NCBI RefSeq assembly: GCF_950295315.1
Contig: NC_080181.1
Span: 831,026-895,025 of the forward strand
Reading direction: 5' to 3'
DNA length: 64,000 nucleotides
DNA from: Erinaceus europaeus
Lineage: Eukaryota; Chordata; Mammalia; Eulipotyphla; Erinaceidae
The translations under genes and the position numbers were made by a program. Under the pieces are notes generated by a model, which worked only from the letters and a program-made list of their open reading frames with translations, did not search any database and was not told the origin of the DNA. This document shows, in pieces, positions 44,453 through 55,216 of this stretch (position 1 is its first letter; every line of letters begins with the position of its first letter).

Positions 44453-45757
44453 GAAGGATGAGTCAAATAAAGAATGAGGCGAAGGAGAGAGGAATAAGGA
44501 GTGAGGCAGAGGAGAGAGGAGTTTGAATTTCTGGAGTGGTTGAGTGGCATCTCCCAGCCTTGATGCCACCCACAGATAGGGCCAAGAATCCAGCTGTAGG
44601 AGCGGCCCTGGTGGAGCCTACCTCTGGCCCTAACCGCCTCCTAGCAAGTGGGAGACCATGGTCAGTGCTGAGAGCAGAAGCCTTGAGAGCTGCTGGCCCA
44701 GGTTCTGCTGTGCTACCTGGTGAGCCCATTCTTGGGGAGAGTGGAAACGTGGTGTTAGTCTTCTCAGGATAATGTAGTGTATTGTAACAATTCCCAGGAA
44801 CTGGCACAGGGTCTTGGGGCCACCAACTCTACCCATTTCTCACTGAGCTGTCCCCTCTCTGATACCCAAGGCAGAGAGTCAGGACTGACTGCCATTGGCT
44901 CAACTGTGCCCTCTCACCAAACAAACATAAAATTACCCAACACTGCTCCAACTAGGTTAAGTTGACCATTATGAACAAATGGTTTTTTTTGTTGTTGTTG
45001 TTCTTTTCATTTTAAATCCAGACACCCTCACCATCTAAATATAGCTCTTATGATTTTGATACTCTTGGTTTCCAAGGGAAGATCACAAGAATACTTTAAG
45101 GGGAAGGCCCAACATACACTCAGCTACTTGTATTGCTTTTTTAACTATCCAAATTTAAAAATGGACAGTATGCTTTTAAGATATCTGAGAGAAGAACTGT
45201 TAGATAAGAGTATGAAAAAGTTATTTGCTTATTTAGCAAATGGCACATCTTAAACTTATCATTAGGGAAAAAAATTACCCACCATGTACACCATCCCCTC
45301 TACTGGGAGAGAAGCACAGCTAGCACACTGCCCCTGCCATGGTGGTCAAGCAGCCCCACAGAAAAGAAACCAAGTGTGAGCTGTGCTACAGACAAGTACA
45401 GGCTACAAGTCTGGAGCACAGGGCCCTGCTCTGAAAGATCCATCCTGGGCCACTATGGGGTTCACAGTGACACCCAGAACTGCTGGTGTCAGGCCCCAGT
45501 TGGACCACTCACAGCTCCATGGTGGCTTCAGACACTGCTCACAACTTACAGTCACACATGTCTGAAATCTCCTTCAATCTTCCCCCAGAGTCAAGGGAGC
45601 TGAAACTAGTGGAGGCCAACTGTCTGACTGAAGTTGCCTAGGGTGGATCTATTTCTCCCATCCAACACACTACACCTGTGATCTGATATAGTGTCACCTT
45701 CATAATTCAGGATCTAGGGGGCTTATCAAGCTTCATCCTTTCCATGCTGCCATGAAA
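44453..45757. other. Unique non-coding stretch
   Basis: No gene recognised; short frames at 44536-44807 on both strands overlap. Confidence 0.4.
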
Positions 45758-45802
45758 ACACACACACACAAATACACACACACACACACACACACACACA
45801 CT
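45758..45802. repeat. (CA)n microsatellite, interrupted
   Basis: CA units with an AAT interruption near 45771. Confidence 0.93.
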
Positions 45803-45954
45803 ACACACATGCAAAGTTTTTGTTATCTTTACATGTTCAGACCATGTATCAGGGTTCCCACATAAGCTGTTCACATCTCCCTTTTGAAATTCAGCATGCT
45901 GGGTTGGGAGACAGGTATTTATAGCCTGATTTCCCACCAAGCAGTGAGTCTCCC

Positions 45955-46035
45955 AGGGTAGGCATTGAGATCTCCTTGACTTTTACACACAGAGCCTCAC
46001 AGTATGCTTAAACACAGAGCTTAATAAACACAAAA
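45955..46035 (+). mobile_element. L2-like remnant
   Basis: Order of gatctccttgacttttacac, agcctcacagtatgcttaaa and cttaataaacac weakly follows the L2 3' end. Low confidence. Confidence 0.25.
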
Positions 46036-46960
46036 GAACACAAACATAGTTGACTGCAAAACTCACCATTCTAGAGAATTCTATAACCCCCTCCTCAAGG
46101 GTGCCGTGTCAAGACAGCCATCTTGGGAGGAAGCCAGGATTTTCAGAATCTAACGTTAATCCTCCCAAGGGCAATTTGAGGGCTTCTGGTCATCCCTGAG
46201 GCTTAGGGCTTTTGTCAGAAGCCATACCTTTTTAGAATTATAGCTAAATGTACATAAATATTAATAGATGTTCCAAGAAGCTCTAAGAATTTGGGGAAAA
46301 TAGGTAAATTTCAAGGAAAAGAAATATTCCCTTTCTGGCACCATTTCAAGTACCAGAGTTGCCTCCCCATAATGAAGGGCTAAGAGGTGTCAGCACTCCA
46401 GCTCTGCTGATTTGCACAGTCCTTGGGCAAGTGTGCTAGAGTGTGCTGCAGAACTAGACTACCTGCTAAGATCCCAATTCCACTTAGACATCTCCCTTCA
46501 GTGTATTCTAGTGAGCCAAGGAGGACTACTGGATTACTATAGAACAGTTAAAGTCCTAATCTCCAAACAGTTTGCATTTCTTTGTAGGTTTTAGAAACTG
46601 TGAAGTTGTGTGAGCTCAACACTCAGAGCCTCCTTGTCCTGAAAACTTCATCTTGTGTGTACATGAAAAAGAGATAATATTCCTTGCAAGGTGCAATGTC
46701 ACTGCTTCCATCCTTTGACCCATAACCACAGAAGTGACAGAGATGAAATACTAGTGCCCAAATTCAGATTGTATCAGGGTTTTTAAATGCTGTGATGACC
46801 TCTGAAAAGTGTTCAATCAAGGGAGTCCTTAAATATAAATACAACTATATAAATATTTTATTAGGTTAGTATGTAAATATACCATTATTGATATATAATG
46901 TGCTAATTTAATATAATGTATACTGTATATATCTTCTGTAATATTATATTAATTTAATAA
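46036..46960. other. Unique stretch, AT-rich at its end
   Basis: No gene recognised. 46830-46960 is a TA-rich low-complexity segment that formed the target of the following L1 insertion. Confidence 0.45.
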
Positions 46961-46973
46961 ATAGATACTAAGT

Positions 46974-47168
46974 GGTGTATTTCACCAAAGTAGAGGACTC
47001 TGGGGTGGGGGGATGATCAGGTCCTGGAACATGATAGCAGAGGAAGACGAGCAGGGGTAGGGGAGAGCTCAAGTGTTATGTAGAAAACTGAGAAATGTTA
47101 CACATGTACAAACAACTGTATTTTACTGTCGACTGTAAACCATTAATCCCCTCAACAAAGAAAAATAT
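46974..47168 (+). mobile_element. Very short 5'-truncated L1 3' end
   Basis: Contains accaaagtagaggactctgg, an interrupted G-rich stretch, cagagaaatgttacacatg-like sequence, and ttttactgtcgactgtaaac followed by cattaatcccctcaacaaag. I recognise this as a hedgehog L1 3' UTR end. Perfect 13-bp direct repeats atagatactaagt lie at 46961-46973 and 47169-47181. Its 3' terminus differs from the motif ending the tail family, so the window holds two L1 3' end types. Confidence 0.88.
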
Positions 47169-47181
47169 ATAGATACTAAGT

Positions 47182-48214
47182 TATGTATTATGTACAAATA
47201 TTTCAAGACACAAATGTCTAATATATGCATGTACAAAACAAGGTTTTTCTGGCAATTAGAAACTAGACGCTGAAGGCCTATATACATCCCTCTGCATTTT
47301 TATCCCTCTACCTTGAGTACTACACTCATGTGTTCAGCTGAAACTTCAGTGTCACTCCATGACTTTCACTCTGGAGTCTCTGCTCCAACATGCCACCACA
47401 TGGTGTATCTGTACCCATGTAGGGTTCCATGTTGAAACACCTGAGTCCTGTCTTTTACCCTCAACACAGGTCAAATTCCTAAGCAGAATGATAAGAAGTG
47501 GCCCTTGACTCCCTTGTAATCTCTACCCCAATACCTCCACAGCTTTCTGCTTCCACCCCAACATAGCTAAGCACTTTCATTATTCTACATAGTATGGCAA
47601 AATGTGTTTACTCTGTTATTTAAACCATGGGAACAGCTACTCAGTATTATTTCTTCGTCTTAGCCTTCAGTATTTCCACAATTAACCCCATGTCTACTTC
47701 TCAAGAGAGCCTTCTGCCACCACACAGGATACACAGGTTTAGCCCACAACCAAAACTCATGTTCTTGTGAAAACTCTGATAAGACAAATGACTCAAAGCA
47801 GAGGCAATTCCCAGGAATTTGTATGGATATGTAAATAGATATGGATATATGCTCCAATATCACTTATCAAATCATACCTCATAGCACATAAAGCTAAAAG
47901 CACACTTGTGGCACAACAGCAAAATTGAGGAGATAAGCACATACCTGTACGAAGTGGGCCCGGAGGGCTGGGAGCTGCTCTTAGTGTCCGCATGCCACTC
48001 TGGAAGGGCTGCCTGCAAGACTTACCTGATGTATTCTCTTTCACCAAATGTCAAGAAAGAAGCAATGGTCTTTGGACTTGTCAGTTAACAAATGCCTATC
48101 TACGATCTATTGTAATAAGCCCCAGCCTAATGGCAACCTATGTTGAGTTCCTACTCCTCTTCCTCTGGGACACTTTGTATCATCTTATTAGCTACTCAGT
48201 ATTTTCTGCATGTG
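47182..48214. other. Unique non-coding stretch
   Basis: No gene or repeat recognised. Confidence 0.4.
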
Positions 48215-48310
48215 CCTATCTGCCTTGTAGGCAAGGATCATCCTTAAGGTATGTTCTTAGCATCCTAGCACAGTGCCATGGCCATAATGGTAGAATGAAG
48301 ACATTTGCAT
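48215..48310 (+). mobile_element. L2-like 3' remnant
   Basis: ccttgtaggcaaggatcatc, cttagcatcctagcacagtg and ccatggccataatggtagaatgaa-like order resembles the L2 3' end (gggcagggacc, agcacagtgcctggcac, gaatgaatga). Confidence 0.4.
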
Positions 48311-49570
48311 TCAATGCAGGTTCTCTTGAGGAAGATATGGTTTAATTCTCAGCCAGCCCTCACTTAGCTACAGTTCTCACAGTGCTCTAATCTTACTTTG
48401 TGCTTATCTGCACCGTAACTCGTTTCACTGACTCCCATAACTATACTTCTCCCTTCTCCCTGTTTTCATGATCTTTAAAAACTAATTTCAGAAATCATCA
48501 AGCTCAAGAAGGTCTCTGTTCCCTCCATTTCTTTAGCTCTACGTTGCTATATTTTACATTCTACTGCACATGTCTGTCCAGTGTGAGAAGTTAAGACACC
48601 CTCCCAATATGACTTAACAAACCAGATTGTCTTTGCTTTCTCTGCTTACAGACAAGAGAAGAACAAAGGACATACCTGTGGTTTCCTGATACTCCTGACA
48701 TAACTTCCAACTATAAAAATGCCTGAGTCTTCCCCATTCATCAGAAATATTAAACATTGCACACTGCTTCTTGCTTTAAATTAGTATATGAACAAGAATA
48801 AGAAGAAACCTCACAACCACATTTCCAGTGTGGCAGATATTAAAACTCCCAGATTTACTTTGGGGCCTGGATCTTCAGGACCAGGAGAGTCAGCCAGAGC
48901 CAGGCAGAGACCAGTAGATACATTTTAGCTCTCTAACCACAGTGCAGAGTGAAACAAGGTATGTGCACAGCCTCAACTGGAAAGTGTGGAGAGAGCACTA
49001 AGACCCTGGGATAGTGACTAAATTGGAGGCATTCTGCCCAGTGCCTAGTGAGCTTGCTTAGCAGAGTGTGGGGTCATAGACCCTAGTTCCATCGTCTGAA
49101 ACATGCTCTCCTCTCAAGGGAATCACAGAAGTGACTCCTTAACCAAGCTTAGGAGAGCAGGCTGGCCCACTCAAGTGGACTGCTGTCCACAGCCAACAGC
49201 TAACAAAGACTTGAGAGCCAGGGATGGGAGAAGGAGCTGATAAGCACCTATTCATGTGTTGCATATATATTCTTTCCATGATTTGTGGAGGGACCACAAC
49301 ATGTCAGGAGAGTTGGGGCATAGGGACATCCTCATGAATGAGGAGACCAGCCCCTACTACAAAGGACTAACTCTGGATAAGTGAAAACTAGCTGCAGTTT
49401 TAATCAAAGATTCTTCATGCATTGGGACCCATGAAAACACAGTGTAGCAGCTAACACATGTCTGCTGGAGCATAGAAGACTATTCAGTCAGGCAATTTCA
49501 ACATGCCAGGTGGAAGAAGTAGACTGGATGAGGGTCCTACCTGACAGCTGCCTGCATGGTCATGGCATGC
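48311..49570. other. Unique non-coding stretch
   Basis: No gene or repeat recognised. Confidence 0.4.
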
Positions 49571-49576
49571 ACCATG

Positions 49577-49920
49577 GGTCTGTCCTATGCTGCAGAGACA
49601 GAGTCACCAAGCTGCCCCCAGGGATCTGTTCTGTGCTGCAGAGAAAGAGACACCAAGCTGCCCACAAGGGTCTGTCCTGTGCTGAAGAGACTGAGGTCCT
49701 ATCCCGAGAGTGTGGGGATGTGTCACAGAGTCACCAAGCTTCTCCCATGGGTCTGTCCTGTGATGCAGAGGCTGAAGTCCTCTCCTGAGGGTGTGGAGGC
49801 ATGTCACAGAGTCACCAAGTCACCCTTGTAGGTCTGTCCTGTGACCAGAAGACTGGGGTTCTCTGCTGAGATTATAGGGACATGCCACAGAGACATGGAG
49901 ATGCCCCTACATCTGTCCAA
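49577..49920. repeat. Minisatellite with 46-bp and 81-bp unit classes
   Basis: The phrase ggtctgtcctgtgctgcaga recurs at about 49577, 49623, 49669, 49750, 49831 and 49911. The first two spacings are 46 bp, the next three 80-81 bp. The longer unit carries an extra ~35-bp block (actgaggtcctatcccgaga and following) before the shared cacagagtcaccaagctt. Open frames across it are repeat artefacts. Confidence 0.88.
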
Positions 49921-50076
49921 TACCTCTTCTGAGATGGCAGAAATGAGTCACAGAAAAATCTAGACACAAAGTTTCTGCAAAAGTGTTTGCAGAGCACAAG
50001 AAATATGCAAGTGTTTTATTCATGCAAGATTACCAATGAAGATAAAGACCATACGCCTCTTCTCTAAACTTCTGAG

Positions 50077-50078
<2 letters not shown>

Positions 50079-50124
<46 letters not shown>
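50079..50124. repeat. (CA)n microsatellite
   Basis: About 23 pure CA units. Confidence 0.95.
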
Positions 50125-50126
<2 letters not shown>

Positions 50127-50280
50127 CATTTTTTCCCCTAGAAGTCTGTATCTGCTTGTGCAGGAAGAGCGAGTCTGGAAAAAATAAGAGTGAAACTATG
50201 TGTTAATAACCTCACTGGCCCTGGGATGACAGTTATTAGAATGGAGGGGCTTGTTTCTTCCCTTTAAAAAGTACACTTTA

Positions 50281-50516
50281 GGGAGTCAGGAGGTAGGTTA
50301 GCAGGATCCCGGTTCGAGCCCCTGGATCCCCATCTGCAGGGGAGTCGCTTCACAGGCGGTGAAGCAGGTCTGCAGGTGTCTAGCTTTCTCTCTCCCTCTC
50401 TGTCTTCTCCTCCTCTCTCCATTTCTCTCTATCCTATCCAACAACAACGACATCAATAACTACAACAATGTTAAACAACAAGGGCAACAAAAGGGAAAAT
50501 AAATAAATAAATATTA
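50281..50516 (+). mobile_element. Hedgehog-type tRNA SINE with large head deletion
   Basis: gggagtcaggaggtag jumps to gcaggatcccggttcgagcc, losing about 45-50 bases of the tRNA-like head including the A box. The body and tail are intact. Target repeat aaaaagtacactt occurs three times: 50266-50278, 50517-50529 and 50561-50573; the tail plus target site (period ~44 bp) was tandemly duplicated after insertion. Confidence 0.93.
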
Positions 50517-50674
50517 AAAAAGTACACTTCAAGGGAAAGTAAATAAATAAATAAATATTAAAAAAGTACACTTCAATATGACTTTGACCTGTTGTATTGC
50601 TTTGTAACCACAGCTTAGCAATTAGACAGACAGTATTACAAAGCCTATGCTGAACAGCAGTCATTGGTAAGGAC

Positions 50675-51420
50675 TGCCTCACTTTCTGAAAAGAGGCTCC
50701 GCCACTCTACCTTACCACTTGAGGAAGACAGGTCTTGAAATGAATACAGCCTAGAATGTTTTCAGCTGTGACCATGGACTGTAAGCTCAGACCAACAGAG
50801 ACTCAGAAGTTACACAGGCTCCTGTGCTATATATGAGTATATATGGGCTCTGGGTCAGGTAGATAGAGTAAACAGTTAATTTTGTTCATAGATTGTCTTT
50901 AAGATTGGGAGCTACTCTCTGCCCTAATCCAACTTTCTAGCCCTTTTCTCAACTCTGACACCATCTTCCCAGATGATATTTTTGTCCATCTCCAAGTTAA
51001 TTATCAAACTCAAGTACAAACTAAGAAAATCATAGGCCCCACTTGGAATATGCCTAGAAAGGACTTCCGAGCTTCTTTCTACCCTAAGATCCCTATTCAC
51101 ATCTGCTCTACTGTTACTTTTTGTTTCCTGTTCATTAATCATTTTGTCCTGCTTTGTATCTTACTGCCTTTCAACCACCACATTGCAGATGCTATCATGA
51201 TTCCAACCTGCCTTCCCTGGGCAGATGATCTCACCAATGTGTCCTAGAACCTCACCTCTCCAGAGTCTTACCTTACTAGGGAAAGATAGAAACAAGCTGG
51301 AGGTATGGATCCACCTATCAACTTCCATGTCCAGTGGAGAAGCAATTACAGAAGCCAGAACTTCCACCTTCTGCACCCCATAAAGAATTTTGATCCATAT
51401 TCCCAGAGGGCAAGAAATGA
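50675..51420 (+). mobile_element. Diverged L1-tail-family copy
   Basis: Colinear with 30560-31330: ccacttgaggaagacaggtc, caagttacacaggctcctg-like block, gggagctactctctgcccta, tgggcagatgatctcaccaa, gaagcaattacagaagccag and ttcccagaggg. Similarity stops near 51420 before the terminal motif. More diverged than the copies at 23.8 and 29.5 kb. Confidence 0.8.
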
Positions 51421-51526
51421 TAGGGGAAGATGACCAGAGGAACTGCAATTCCATCAGAACCTGGAAAGAAAAAGAAGAACATTCAGAAGTAGTACTAGAT
51501 GAAGGTGTGACGTAGAGAGGAATAGA

Positions 51527-51763
51527 GGGGGCAGGTGGTGGCACACCTGGTTAAATGCACACACAACAGTGCACAGGGACCTAGGTTCAAGCCCTTGGTT
51601 CCCATCTACAGGGGGAAAGCTTCACTAGTGGTAAAGCAGGGCTGCAGGTGTCTGTCTCTCTCCTTCTGTGTCTCGCCATCCCCTCTCAATTTCTCTCTGT
51701 CTCCATCCAATAATAAATAAATAAATAAATAAATAAATAAATAGTAAAAAAAAAAAAAAGAAG
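51527..51763 (+). mobile_element. Hedgehog-type short tRNA SINE
   Basis: ggggcaggtggtggcacacc, taggttcaagcccttggttc, gggggaaagcttcactagtg, gctgcaggtgtctgtctctc, C/T block and a TAAA-repeat plus poly(A) tail. Confidence 0.92.
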
Positions 51764-51776
51764 AAAGGAAGAGAAG

Positions 51777-51931
51777 AGTGGTCCAGGAGGTGGTACAGTG
51801 GATAAAGCACTGGACTCTCAACCATGAGGTCCTGAGTTCAGTCCATGGCAACACATGTATTAGAATGATGTCTCATTCTTCCTCTTTCTCCTCCTAACTT
51901 TCTCACTAGTAAATAAATAAGATCTTTTTAA
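51777..51931 (+). mobile_element. Third tRNA-like SINE type
   Basis: gtggtccaggaggtggtaca, gtggataaagcactggactc and gaggtcctgagttcagtcca give an A/B-box-like head unlike the other types; a C/T-rich part and TAAATAAATAAG tail follow. Perfect 13-bp direct repeats aaaggaagagaag at 51764-51776 and 51932-51944 show it landed at the tail of the preceding SINE. Confidence 0.9.
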
Positions 51932-51977
51932 AAAGGAAGAGAAGACAGAGCCATAGGTCAAAAAGGATAAATATATA

Positions 51978-52350
51978 CAAATATAGACAGGTAGCTAAAG
52001 AAATAACAGTTATCCCATATCTGCAACCTTAGGAGAACTACTGCAGTTTCCAATACTGGGAATGAGGATACAGAACTCTGGTGGTGGGAACATGCAGGAT
52101 TATACTCCTATTATCTTATAATTTTGTAAACTATTAAGTCACTAATAAAATTTTAAGAATGGGCAAAAATATAGATAGAGGTAGATAGTGATAGATATAA
52201 CCCTTATCTGTGACCTTGGGACAACCACTGCAGTTTCTATTAGATGGGATGGGGACACAAAAATCTGGTGGTGGGAATGGTGTGGAATTATAACTGTATT
52301 ACCTTATAATTTTGCAAATCAATACTATATAACTAATAATATACTTTTTT
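51978..52350 (+). repeat. Tandem pair of L1-like 3' ends
   Basis: Two ~180-bp units, 51978-52157 and 52166-52350. Each runs from aatatagacaggtag-like sequence through ccttatctgtgaccttggga, accactgcagtttc, ctggtggtgggaa and tataattttgcaaatca to an AATAAT/A-rich end. The terminal ~110 bases match the end of the tail family; the upstream part is a different variant. Direct orientation, about 188-bp period. Confidence 0.82.
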
Positions 52351-52735
52351 TTAAGTAGGAGGGTCAGGAAATACTGGGCCTAATACTCTTGAGGACCAAT
52401 TTGAATCTATAATGTATATCTTTCTCTATCTTTTATAAACTTTCTTTGCTTCAATAAACACTCATCTTCCTAGGGAAAAAGTGGTCATTCCTGTAAGATC
52501 ATAAGATATTTTTATGCAATCTACTGTATCAATATATTTTTATACACCTCTTTTTTGTGATCAACACTTAAGTAACTAAGACTAAACATTAGCCAATATT
52601 GTTCAAAAGGGATGCATTTCAAGTGTGTTCCTATGGTAGACCATAGGGAATGGTGGAATCCACTTATCAAATTGAAATATATCAGTACTTAGACTCTTTA
52701 CACACTAAAAATTCAGTAAAGATAGAAACTATGCC
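52351..52735. other. Unique AT-rich stretch
   Basis: No feature recognised. Confidence 0.4.
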
Positions 52736-52739
52736 TATC

Positions 52740-52885
52740 TCTCTTCAATTACTTTATGAGAGAAACAGAAAAAAGTGAGAGACCTGAGCACTATTCACCT
52801 CTGGCATATGGCGTGAGAGATTTAACTGGGGTCTCTAACACCCAGGCATGCAAGTGCTGAGCTTTAACATCAACTCTCAATTCCA
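52740..52885 (-). mobile_element. Old short SINE, diverged
   Basis: gagagaaacagaaaaaagtg, acctgagcactattcacctc, tggcatatggcgtgagagat and caggcatgcaagtgctgagc follow the antisense short-SINE order (agagcactgctcagctctgg, cttatggtggtg, aggcatgaaagtc). Confidence 0.6.
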
Positions 52886-52889
52886 AAGC

Positions 52890-53820
52890 TTAATGCCATG
52901 GATGAGGCCTAGGACAATTTATTTCTCATCATGTGAAATATTCCCATACAAAAGACAGGTAATTATATACAAATACAGCATGAACCAAAAGCCCAAGTGA
53001 AATTTAGGATTAAAAATTAAGTTCCTCTGTCCTTCCTTCACCACCCTTGTGTGGAGGTGAGAAAGGGTAGCATATGGAAGCCACTATGTCTTCAGTAAAG
53101 AACTCTTAGGGATAAGTGAGCAGATAGTTGTACAAACATCAATTTAATGTGTCAACAAGAGAGCCACCTGGGCTGACAGAATCCCACTTATGAGTCATGT
53201 AAGTGAGCAAAGGGGCTGCTTATTCACTTTATGGCACATGCTCCAAATCTTAGAAAGACAGACTCTTAAAAGACCCATAAAAAACATGAAAATATCTGTA
53301 AGAGCAACATAAATAACTTGAGACAGAGAGAGAGAGACAGAAAGAGATAAAGAGAGAGATATCCATATTTTAATCAGATCTACTCTCCATGGATGGGCCA
53401 AAGTCCTTACAAACACACTGATATCAGGGCAATGAGCTGAGTATGAAAAATTTTATCTGTGGGTCACATTTTTAAAGCATAGTTTTATGACACAAGACAA
53501 GATTACTGATAATTTAAACTGCAATGGACTGAACCAGAAGGAATCAGGAAGCAGAGTGTCCTAGTAGAGTCATGATTAGATTGCATTAGTTGCTCAAATG
53601 CTGTGTTAAACATTCTATCCAGGGGCTCAAAATCAAAGTTCTAGCCATGCCTGGCTGGCTGGCTGTAGCTTCAAGGAGACCACTCTCCTGCCACATGAAG
53701 ATAGATAGATAGCACTGCCCTAACATGAGACAAGGCACAGGAAGGGAATGCAGCCAAGGACTGCCTGAGGAACTTGGGACCAGTCAGCAGAGCTAAGCAG
53801 CTGCCTCACCTACAGGTACG
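52890..53820. other. Unique non-coding stretch
   Basis: A GAGA run at 53324-53358 and a short GATA run near 53700-53712; otherwise nothing recognised. Confidence 0.4.
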
Positions 53821-53824
53821 CCTG

Positions 53825-54001
53825 CTACCGAAGATACTGCTGAGTGGGTCTGCCCTCAGAGTTGGCAAAGATACCAACAAAGCCCTTAATGTTCAACACA
53901 TAATGATCACTCTGCCGCTCTCTCGTGTGGTATGTGATGCCTGTGGCTTCCACACCAGTGTGCAGGAGCTCACGTAGGCAGTTGTAGAGGTTATCATGAG
54001 T
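53825..54001 (-). other. Unassigned 58-codon exon-like open frame
   Basis: On the minus strand a frame without ATG runs between stops at 54002-54004 and 53825-53827. Residues include HDNLYNCLRELLHTG, GITYHTRERQSDHY and LNIKGFVGIFANSEG, a balanced protein-like composition. A tgctatttcatag sequence just upstream resembles a splice acceptor; cttcg/gtagca and ctgtag/gtgagg downstream resemble donors. I do not recognise the protein. It may be an exon, a fragment of a processed pseudogene or chance. Confidence 0.25.
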
Positions 54002-54048
54002 CTATGAAATAGCAGCTTCCAAAGGCTGGTTTAAGATATCTGGTCTTG

Positions 54049-54176
54049 TTAACTATAAACTGCATCAATCTGATCTGGGGCTCATGTTCAGCACAGGGGT
54101 CTATGTAACCTCTGCATCCCTGTAGGTCTGAGCTCACATGGGTCTTGTCAGTGTTTCCATTTTATAAATAAAAACT
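54049..54176. mobile_element. L1-tail-family copy with inverted 5' half
   Basis: 54049-54140 is the reverse complement of the family's inner block (minus strand: atgtgagctcagacctacag, ggatgcagaggttacataga, gatcagattgatgcagttta). 54143-54176 is the family's 3' end in plus orientation (tcttgtcagtgtttccattt, tataaataaaaac). Target repeats agatatctggtcttg (54034-54048) and agatctgatcttg (54195-54207) flank it. This is the classic outcome of L1 twin priming. Confidence 0.82.
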
Positions 54177-54393
54177 TAAACAAACAAACAAAAAAGATCT
54201 GATCTTGAGAAAGACCTTCTAGTGAGCATGCTAAATAGGTTTTACTCTACATTTTCCAAACTGGTTGCATTTTCAGCAGGATCATCAAGAAATTATGTCC
54301 TTGGATCAAATTATCTACATTTTCAATAGACATATCTCAGCTGAATGATGACATATGAGCCTCTTCAGAGGATTGATATCAAAACTGTCTTAT

Positions 54394-54676
54394 TGGGAGT
54401 CCAGCGGCAGCACAGCAGGCTAAGCGCATATGTTGCAAAACATAAGGACAGGAGTAAGGATCCCGGTTCGAGCTCCCGGCTCCCCACCTGCAGGGTTGTC
54501 ACTTCACAGGTAGTGAAGCAAGTCTGCAGGTGTCTGTCTTTCTCTTCCCCTCTCTATCTTCCCCTCCTCTCTCCACTTCTCTCTGTCCTATCCAATAACA
54601 ACAACATCAATAACAGCAATGATAACTATAACAATAAAACAAGAAGAGCAACAAAAGAGAAAATAAATATTTTTTT
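54394..54676 (+). mobile_element. Full-length hedgehog-type tRNA SINE
   Basis: gggagtccagcggcagcaca, gcaggctaagcgcatatg, ggatcccggttcgagctccc, C/T block, AACAACAACATCAATAAC block and A-rich tail. Perfect 13-bp direct repeats aaaactgtcttat at 54381-54393 and 54677-54689. Confidence 0.96.
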
Positions 54677-54914
54677 AAAACTGTCTTATCACTGTTACTT
54701 TTATTTTTTTAAGGCTGTAGTCAGACAGTGTTCACTGAGCTTGCAAACATTAGATTTGAAGGTCTGTAGAAATTCATCTAATTTCCCTTAATTCCAAACA
54801 AAGGTGTGTTTGTCACCATGTAAGTTTTCTTTTGTCTCTAGTAAAGATGAGGCCACTCATGAGGGTTCCTTTTTCATGCAATGAAGCTCATACATACCAT
54901 AGAAATTAACTCTC

Positions 54915-55204
54915 CTGGGGGTATGGGTGGTGGCACAGCTGGTTGAGTGCATATCCATTCAGCAGTATCTTACGAAGTAGCAGTATATGTAGGTGAGGTA
55001 GTTGTTTCCCTATAAAAGAGCGCCAACTTCAAGTTCCTCAGGCACAAGGACCCCACCTGCAGGGGGGCATGCCTCATGAGTGGTAAATCAATGCTATAGG
55101 TCTATCTGTCTATCTATTTATCTATCTATCTACCAATCTATCATCTATCTCCTCCTTCCCTCTCAATTATTCTTTGTCTTTATGTAAAATAAATAAGATA
55201 TTAG
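54915..55204 (+). mobile_element. Hedgehog-type short SINE with internal foreign block and TCTA expansion
   Basis: gggggtatgggtggtggcac, gctggttgagtgcatatcc, then about 70 bases not in other copies (54962-55035), then aggcacaaggaccccacctg, gcctcatgagtggtaaatca and a TCTA-rich tract (55100-55150) replacing the C/T block. Direct repeats aaattaactctc (54903-54914) and acattaactctc (55205-55216). Confidence 0.82.
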
Positions 55205-55216
55205 ACATTAACTCTC

